From Erysipelothrix sp. (GTDB lineage: Bacteria > Bacillota_I > Bacilli_A > Erysipelotrichales > Erysipelotrichaceae): a DNA stretch of 11,358 bases. The stretch is taken from assembly GCA_030152625.1 (NCBI GenBank), contig JASLJD010000031.1, positions 1 to 11,358 of the forward strand. The letters are read 5' to 3'. A model generated the notes under the pieces. The model saw only the letters and a list, made by a program, of their open reading frames with translations, did no database searches and was not told where the DNA came from. The translations under genes and the position numbers were made by a program. Within the stretch, counting starts at the first letter, position 1; every line of letters begins with the position of its first letter. Below, in pieces: positions 6,823 through 11,358 of this stretch.

Positions 6823-8522
6823 TCTGTCGCCTCCTTTAAAGCTTTCAAGGCATCTTCAATATGAATTTGAGCAGAGCTTTTAAGTTCTTTACTTTGCAAA
6901 CGATAATTAGCGTTTGACAGATTCATTGTAATTAAAGGAAAATCTGCTTTTGTTTCTTGCATTTTTTCTTTTACTTTTTGAGTCAATAAGTCATAATCAC
7001 CTTCTACATTATAAATAAGCACTGGCTTCTTACTTTTTAACAAAATATCAAAGACATCATCATTCACTCGATTCAATCTTTTCGTATCGATTAATGCATA
7101 AGGCAAATTGTTAATAGCAATCTTTTGCTCAAATTGCTCAACACTTGGACCAAAGCTTAAAATGAAAGCACTCGCCTCTTCCCAATCGCCCATAATTTCC
7201 CAGTCAGAAACAAAGGGACGATCTCGTTCAGTTGGCTTAGCTAAAAGATGCGGCAAGCGTAAGATGCTAAAATTATTGGGACCATTTTGATGATAAGCTA
7301 AAAAACTTTGCATTTCTAAAACATTGCGTGGCATCCAAACTGGATGATCTTCAAAATACAGATAAGAAGCCATATCATCAACCGCATTGTGCAAAAGACG
7401 ATCATAACGAAGCAAGCCCGCTTCATAAACCACTAACAAAATCTTGTTTTCTTCTTGCGAAAAGTACTTTTTGATTTGTAATGCAAGTTCAGGTAAACGC
7501 TTGGCAGAAACAAGCATTAAAACGGGATGCCCTGTAAAACTTAAACCTTTCGCCATATCAACAAGAGCATGGGAAGAACCATTTAAAGTAAAATAGTGGC
7601 GAGGTCTTTGTTGGGAAAAATGAATCAAGTGTTCTGACATATTCAAACCATCCGAAAGAACATAAAGATTCCCTGGAGCATATTGAATGAGGTAATGATC
7701 AAGATGTTCTAAATAGCTGTAATAATCTTGTGGACGGTCCATATCTAATTTATAACGTGGGAAGTCCAATTTCCTTTTTTGCTTGCTTTTAATCCGTGTT
7801 TGAACATGAATAACATGCGGACCTTCAAATTTTTTTGCTAAGCTTAAAACCCGAATGACCTCTTTTAAATTCTGTCCGTCGATAGGCCCATGATAATCGA
7901 GCCCAAAATGGGTGAAAATCGATGGCTCCAGAACGGTTTCTTTAACTTGATCCTTAAGCCAAGAGAGTGTTCCCAAAAGGGGACGACTTACTGGATGGTC
8001 CAAGGCTTCACGCAAATCTGTTTTTAAGGAACTGTATGTTTTCGAAATACGTATGTTTTTGATGAAAGCATCTAAAGATGTGTAATGACGCAACAAGGAT
8101 GCTTGTTCATCAATCATAATAATCACTAGATTAGGATTTTCCCGACGTATTTGTAAAAGAGCCTCATAAGTGGAACCTTGATTCAAAGCATGGTCGTTCA
8201 TCACAACAAAGTGACGGCCATCATCCACTTTTGTATAAGCTAAAGCGCGACCCAAAGCGCCACTTCGCTCCCAGTCCATTTCCACCCTTTGGCCTAAGAG
8301 GAGTTGGTGAACGATACTTTGATTATTTTGATCGAAAAAAACTTTGGTCTCAGACATATCAAAAAGATGATGAAGAGAAAGGATGATTTCCAAAACATTC
8401 AAATTCTGCATCACCGTTTCCACATCATACACACTTTCATTCACAAGATGGATCGCTAATTGATCGCCAAATGCCTCAAGTTCTGTCAATGTCATTGATT
8501 GTATATCTTTTTCTACGTTCAC
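6816..8522 (-). CDS. DXS-like protein, probably catalytically inactive
   Basis: This gene occupies the place of dxs (1-deoxy-D-xylulose-5-phosphate synthase, first step of the MEP isoprenoid pathway). Parts align to DXS by eye: MTLTELEAFGDQL near the start, VHQLLLGQ (71-78), FGLDYHGPIDGQN (206-218), SHALVDMAKGL (317-327), EAGLL (367-371), LHNAVDD (377-383) and a C-terminal transketolase-like region. The active-site motifs are gone. GGH reads VET, WDVGHQ reads FFDQNNQ (62-68), and GHSSTS reads ERSGAL. The thiamine-diphosphate motif GDGALTGG reads NDHALNQG (109-116), the metal-binding LNDNEMS reads MIDEQAS (136-142), and GPVDGH reads GPIDGQ. The catalytic glutamate of IAEQHA becomes Ser316 in NGSSHA. 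About 20 residues are missing between 78 and 84, so the protein is 568 rather than about 620-630 residues. The frame is intact, with GTG start and AAGGAG seven bases upstream, so it is not a decayed pseudogene. Homology is fairly sure; loss of activity is inferred. Confidence 0.85.
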   Translation of the reverse strand: MNVEKDIQSMTLTELEAFGDQLAIHLVNESVYDVETVMQNLNVLEIILSLHHLFDMSETKVFFDQNNQSIVHQLLLGQRVEMDWERSGALGRALAYTKVDDGRHFVVMNDHALNQGSTYEALLQIRRENPNLVIIMIDEQASLLRHYTSLDAFIKNIRISKTYSSLKTDLREALDHPVSRPLLGTLSWLKDQVKETVLEPSIFTHFGLDYHGPIDGQNLKEVIRVLSLAKKFEGPHVIHVQTRIKSKQKRKLDFPRYKLDMDRPQDYYSYLEHLDHYLIQYAPGNLYVLSDGLNMSEHLIHFSQQRPRHYFTLNGSSHALVDMAKGLSFTGHPVLMLVSAKRLPELALQIKKYFSQEENKILLVVYEAGLLRYDRLLHNAVDDMASYLYFEDHPVWMPRNVLEMQSFLAYHQNGPNNFSILRLPHLLAKPTERDRPFVSDWEIMGDWEEASAFILSFGPSVEQFEQKIAINNLPYALIDTKRLNRVNDDVFDILLKSKKPVLIYNVEGDYDLLTQKVKEKMQETKADFPLITMNLSNANYRLQSKELKSSAQIHIEDALKALKEATEC

Positions 8523-8545
8523 CTTGCTGCTCCTTTTCTTTCTTC

Positions 8546-9382
8546 TTAATAGCTTCTTTGTGAAATCTCTTCAATCAATTTTTCAACACGATTGTTTTCA
8601 AAGGGGAAAAGAGCTAGTTGCTCTTTAAGCTTTTCCTCATAGCGAAGGAGTAGCTTTTGCGCCTCTTCAAGACCCAAAATACTGACTACTGTTACTTTCC
8701 CTTCTTCTTCATCACTGTCTACATGTTTACCGATCTCTTCAAAGCTTTGTGTATGTTCTAAAAGATCATCTTGGATTTGGAAATAGACCCCCAATGTTTC
8801 ACCAAGAATTTTCGCATCTTTCTGCAATCTCTCATAGCCGCTAACAATCGTTCCTAATTCAAATGCAGCTGCGAAAAGTTTCCCTGTTTTATAACGATAA
8901 CTCTCCAATAAATCATCAAGACTTTCCATTTCATTGGCGATATCCAATTCTTGACCATAAACCATGCCTTCAACCCCTGCATTGCGAGATAAAATTTCAA
9001 CACAGGCAAGGCTTTGTTCTGGGCTTAAATCGGCTTTTAAAACAACATCAAATGCCATCGTTAAAAGTGCATCACCACTTAAAATAGCCAACGCTTCCCC
9101 ATAGACCTTATGCGCTGTCAAGCGATGTCGACGATAGTCATCATCATCCATGGACGGAAGATCATCATGCACCAAAGAATAGTTATGAATGAGTTCCAAA
9201 GCAATCGCTGGATACAATGCTTTTTGCATATCGCCACCAAGATCTTCCACAAAAGCTAAGACAAGACTTGGACGAAGCCGTTTTCCTCCTGACAGCATCG
9301 TGTATTTCATCGCCTCTTTGACTTGGGAATCTTTTAAAGCATCCAAGCAGTTTTTCAAACTTGTTTCAAATTGATTAATCAT
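8546..9382 (-). CDS. ispA: Farnesyl diphosphate synthase (short-chain polyprenyl synthase)
   Basis: IspA condenses DMAPP or GPP with IPP to make farnesyl diphosphate, the precursor of undecaprenyl phosphate and quinone side chains. The 278 residues carry GGKRLRP (32-38, IPP binding) and the first aspartate-rich motif DDLPSMDDDD (73-82) with the two-residue insertion typical of bacterial FPP synthases. Also present are GQELD (143-147), KTGKL (165-169) and the second aspartate-rich motif QDDLLE (204-209). Tyr68, five residues before the first motif, fits a C15 product. Deviations are conservative: the second motif ends in Glu rather than Asp, and the usual RRGKPT reads RRHRLT (84-89). The length is slightly below the usual 290-300. 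AAGGAG is six bases before the ATG, and the start overlaps the xseB end by eight bases. Confidence 0.93.
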   Translation of the reverse strand: MINQFETSLKNCLDALKDSQVKEAMKYTMLSGGKRLRPSLVLAFVEDLGGDMQKALYPAIALELIHNYSLVHDDLPSMDDDDYRRHRLTAHKVYGEALAILSGDALLTMAFDVVLKADLSPEQSLACVEILSRNAGVEGMVYGQELDIANEMESLDDLLESYRYKTGKLFAAAFELGTIVSGYERLQKDAKILGETLGVYFQIQDDLLEHTQSFEEIGKHVDSDEEEGKVTVVSILGLEEAQKLLLRYEEKLKEQLALFPFENNRVEKLIEEISQRSY

Positions 9383-9584
9383 TGTTCTCTCCTTGATGTT
9401 TCAGTACTAAGTCATTGACTTTGTCTTCGTATTCTTTCAGTTTTTTCTGAAGACCTGTCGATAAAGCTAAGCCCTCTTCAAACAATGCTAAGGCTTTTTC
9501 CATTTCAAGGTCTTCTTTTGATAAAGCTTCCGAGATTGTTTCCAAGCGCTTCATCGCCTCATCAAATTTCATTTCACTCATCAT
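9375..9584 (-). CDS. xseB: Exodeoxyribonuclease VII small subunit
   Basis: XseB is the small subunit that binds several copies to XseA to form exonuclease VII, which degrades single-stranded DNA from both ends. The product, 69 aa from the ATG at 9584, is a helical hairpin with the family pattern FDEAMKRLETISEAL, then LEMEKALALFEEGLAL and a coiled-coil tail KKLKEYEDKVNDLV. The frame extends upstream to 9623, but that part lies inside xseA. The AAAGGA site points to the tandem ATGs at 9584 and 9581 as the start. It overlaps the xseA stop by 8-11 bases, so synthesis of the two subunits is probably coupled. Confidence 0.93.
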   Translation of the reverse strand: MMSEMKFDEAMKRLETISEALSKEDLEMEKALALFEEGLALSTGLQKKLKEYEDKVNDLVLKHQGENND

Positions 9585-11031
9585 ATACTTCCTTTCCAAG
9601 GACTTTCGTCTCAAGTAAACCATCTTTCAAATACAGTCGCAAATGGTCGTTGACCTCTAGATCCTCCACTGACTTCACTTTTTCATCTTCCCGATAAGCT
9701 TGTAAATAACCTTGCGAAAGAAGACGTAAAGGTGATAAGTCATCCAATCTTTTGACAAGATAGGCAAAGTGTTTTTCTCTTGAACCCTGTTGACGTTGCA
9801 TCTCAGTGAGCAGTTTTTGCTTTTGTTTCAAAAGTTCTTTTTGTATATAATTCATTTTTTGTTGTAAGAATTGTGGGTGCAGGGGAATTGATTTGAGATC
9901 CTGCTCTTTTTTCCATAGAAAACTTGCCATCGATTCTGAAAGCCTTTGTCGATCGATTCGATGCTTTTGAGCTTCGATTTTTCTTTCTAAAAGCATTCGC
10001 ATTTCGTTTTCTTTTCTTTGTAAATCTGAACGCTCATCTTTAAATCGAAGATGAAAAGCAAAAAGATCAGCATTAAGGTGATCTAAATGCTCTTGTTTAT
10101 AATGGAAAAACATTTGCGGATCGGATAAAACACTTCTTTTCATCTTTCTTTCATAAGCCTGACTTAAACTTTGCTGACGATGAACAACTTTTAAGTAATA
10201 TGTGTTTTTAAAGTTTCTTATTGTCTCAAAAACATCTTTTTGATCCGGACATGCCGCCACTGCCGCAGCTGTGGGCGTTGCAGCCCGATGATCGGAAGCC
10301 AATTCTGCCAAGGTGGTATCACTTTCATGACCAATAGCACTAATGATTGGCGTCGATAAAGTTAAAATTCGATCAATCACAATCGGTTCATTAAAGGCCC
10401 ATAAATCTTCAATCGAGCCACCGCCTCTAGCCATAATAATGACATCAGCTTGAAGTCTTTCGACCTCATCCAAAGCTTCCACTAAATCCTGTTTCGCTTT
10501 CTCCCCTTGCACATAAGCAAAACGAGCTATCACTTGGGCCAATGGCCAACGCTTTCGCAAAGTCTTTTCTATATCCGCCCAAGCAGCGCTTCCTTTCGCT
10601 GTGATAACCGCAATTTTTTCAGGATATTCAGGCAATGCTTGCTTTCTTTCGATGGCAAATGCGCCTTGTTCATAGTAACGTTTCTTCAAAGCTTCATAAC
10701 GAAGATGTAAGTCACCTAAACCATCTAGGTTCATTTTTTGAGCATAAAACTGCACTCGACCTTGAGGTAAATAAACATCGGTATAACCATAGACAAGCAC
10801 CTTGTCACCATCTTTGGGTTTAAAGAGAACTTTCTGAGCAAAGGAAGCAAACATCACAGCATCAATACGTGCTTTGTCATCCTTCAATGTAAAATAAAAA
10901 TGTCCACTTCGATGAGCATGAAAATTAGACAGTTCACCCACGAGTGCGACATTTTTTAAAGAAGGATTCCAGCGAACGGTCTCTTGTATTTTGGAAACAT
11001 AGTCACTAACAGTCAGAGCTTGTGATATCAT
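9574..11031 (-). CDS. xseA: Exodeoxyribonuclease VII large subunit
   Basis: XseA is the catalytic subunit of exonuclease VII, a single-strand DNA exonuclease that makes acid-insoluble oligonucleotides and works in repair. The 485 residues begin with an OB-fold, VGELSNF then SGHFYFTLKDDKARIDAVMF (about 30-61), for single-stranded DNA binding. The catalytic domain follows: KIAVITAKGSAAWADI (139-154), MARGGGSIEDLWAFNE (200-215), SAIGHESDTTLAELASDHRA (231-250) and ATPTAAA. The C-terminal half (about 265-430) is a long charged coiled coil that holds XseB copies. The length is somewhat above the usual 400-450, from this coiled coil. The consensus SPTGAA in the first catalytic motif reads AKGSAA. 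The start overlaps the nusB stop as ATGA; folD, which separates these genes in Bacillus, is absent. Confidence 0.96.
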   Translation of the reverse strand: MISQALTVSDYVSKIQETVRWNPSLKNVALVGELSNFHAHRSGHFYFTLKDDKARIDAVMFASFAQKVLFKPKDGDKVLVYGYTDVYLPQGRVQFYAQKMNLDGLGDLHLRYEALKKRYYEQGAFAIERKQALPEYPEKIAVITAKGSAAWADIEKTLRKRWPLAQVIARFAYVQGEKAKQDLVEALDEVERLQADVIIMARGGGSIEDLWAFNEPIVIDRILTLSTPIISAIGHESDTTLAELASDHRAATPTAAAVAACPDQKDVFETIRNFKNTYYLKVVHRQQSLSQAYERKMKRSVLSDPQMFFHYKQEHLDHLNADLFAFHLRFKDERSDLQRKENEMRMLLERKIEAQKHRIDRQRLSESMASFLWKKEQDLKSIPLHPQFLQQKMNYIQKELLKQKQKLLTEMQRQQGSREKHFAYLVKRLDDLSPLRLLSQGYLQAYREDEKVKSVEDLEVNDHLRLYLKDGLLETKVLGKEVYDE

Positions 11032-11358
11032 AACGCATCCAAAACCCCATTAACTAAACGATACGAATCTTCTTCCCCATATAATTTAACTAAGCGGACA
11101 GCTTCATTCACAATGACCGCTTTATTTTGTAATCCAAATTCGAGTTCTGAGCAAGCCAAAATTAAAACCGCTTGTTCAATGTATCCCAAGCGTTCAAAAC
11201 GCCAGCGCTGCATATACGTATTTAAAGCACGGGCATAAATTTCTTTTCGCTCAAAAGCATTTTTCGCAACGGCATACATTTCATCATCTAATTGCATGGG
11301 CTCAATAAAATCACCAATCGATGAAACAAAGTCATGATCGGCAAGAATCTGATCCAAG
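11028..11358 (-). CDS. nusB: Transcription antitermination factor NusB (C-terminal part)
   Basis: NusB joins NusE (ribosomal protein S10) at boxA of rRNA leaders in the antitermination complex. About 109 C-terminal residues of a protein usually 130-150 long are present; the 5' end lies beyond the window, so no start can be assigned. The all-helical NusB pattern is clear in RLGYIEQAVLILACSELEFG and in AVIVNEAVRLVKLYGEEDSY, then RLVNGVLDAL at the C-terminus. The stop overlaps the xseA start by four bases (ATGA). NusB is the first gene seen here of the minus-strand operon; the promoter must lie outside. Confidence 0.92.
   Translation of the reverse strand, partial: LDQILADHDFVSSIGDFIEPMQLDDEMYAVAKNAFERKEIYARALNTYMQRWRFERLGYIEQAVLILACSELEFGLQNKAVIVNEAVRLVKLYGEEDSYRLVNGVLDAL

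Noticed and set aside
5261..7290. Plus-strand frames of 60-67 aa opposite recN and the DXS-like gene
   Set aside because: Antisense shadows without start signals; the minus-strand proteins carry clear family landmarks.
8863..10823. Plus-strand frames of 61-74 aa opposite ispA, xseB and xseA
   Set aside because: Antisense shadows; none has a ribosome binding site or recognisable domain.
1..11358. CRISPR array, tRNA, rRNA, riboswitch or replication origin
   Set aside because: No regularly spaced repeats, cloverleaf, rRNA-like segment, riboswitch leader or DnaA-box cluster was seen on either strand.

Overview
The window looks like the chromosome of a low-GC Bacillota (Firmicutes) bacterium. 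It is AT-rich, with AGGAGG-type ribosome binding sites, frequent GTG/TTG starts, and a housekeeping cluster in the Firmicutes order nusB-xseA-xseB-ispA-dxs-recN. UGA acts as a normal stop (nusB, xseA, recN and dinB end in it), which argues against a Mollicute code. No sporulation genes follow recN, so a non-sporulating lineage such as an Erysipelotrichia-like group is plausible, but I cannot name the species.

Left part (1-1950), about 2 kb of small independent transcription units. A minus-strand gene of unknown function (231-788) ends in a long two-tier hairpin (143-220). It is transcribed divergently from msrB, a methionine sulfoxide reductase B (912-1325). A short gene of unknown function follows (1396-1662) with its own extended -10 promoter, then a terminator (1717-1756). 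The next 200 bases hold no convincing gene, only a weak 30-codon candidate and the terminator of the large operon (1902-1937).

Right part (1953-11358), one compact minus-strand operon. In transcription order it encodes NusB (5' end outside the window), both subunits of exonuclease VII (XseA, XseB), a farnesyl-diphosphate synthase (IspA), a DXS-like protein, RecN, DNA polymerase IV (DinB), a XerD-type tyrosine recombinase and phosphopentomutase (DeoB). Seven of the eight junctions overlap and the other has a 23-base gap. This implies one long transcript with translational coupling, and I saw no internal terminator. Four products act in DNA repair, damage tolerance or recombination (ExoVII, RecN, Pol IV, XerD).

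The most interesting object is the DXS-like gene (6816-8522). It is an intact 568-codon frame with a good ribosome binding site. It keeps the overall DXS layout but has lost nearly every recognisable catalytic and thiamine-diphosphate-binding signature, plus about 20 residues in the N-terminal domain. It looks like a conserved pseudoenzyme rather than a working DXS. The operon also lacks folD, tlyA and argR, which usually sit among these genes in Bacillus-type genomes, and recN is instead joined to dinB-xerD-deoB.
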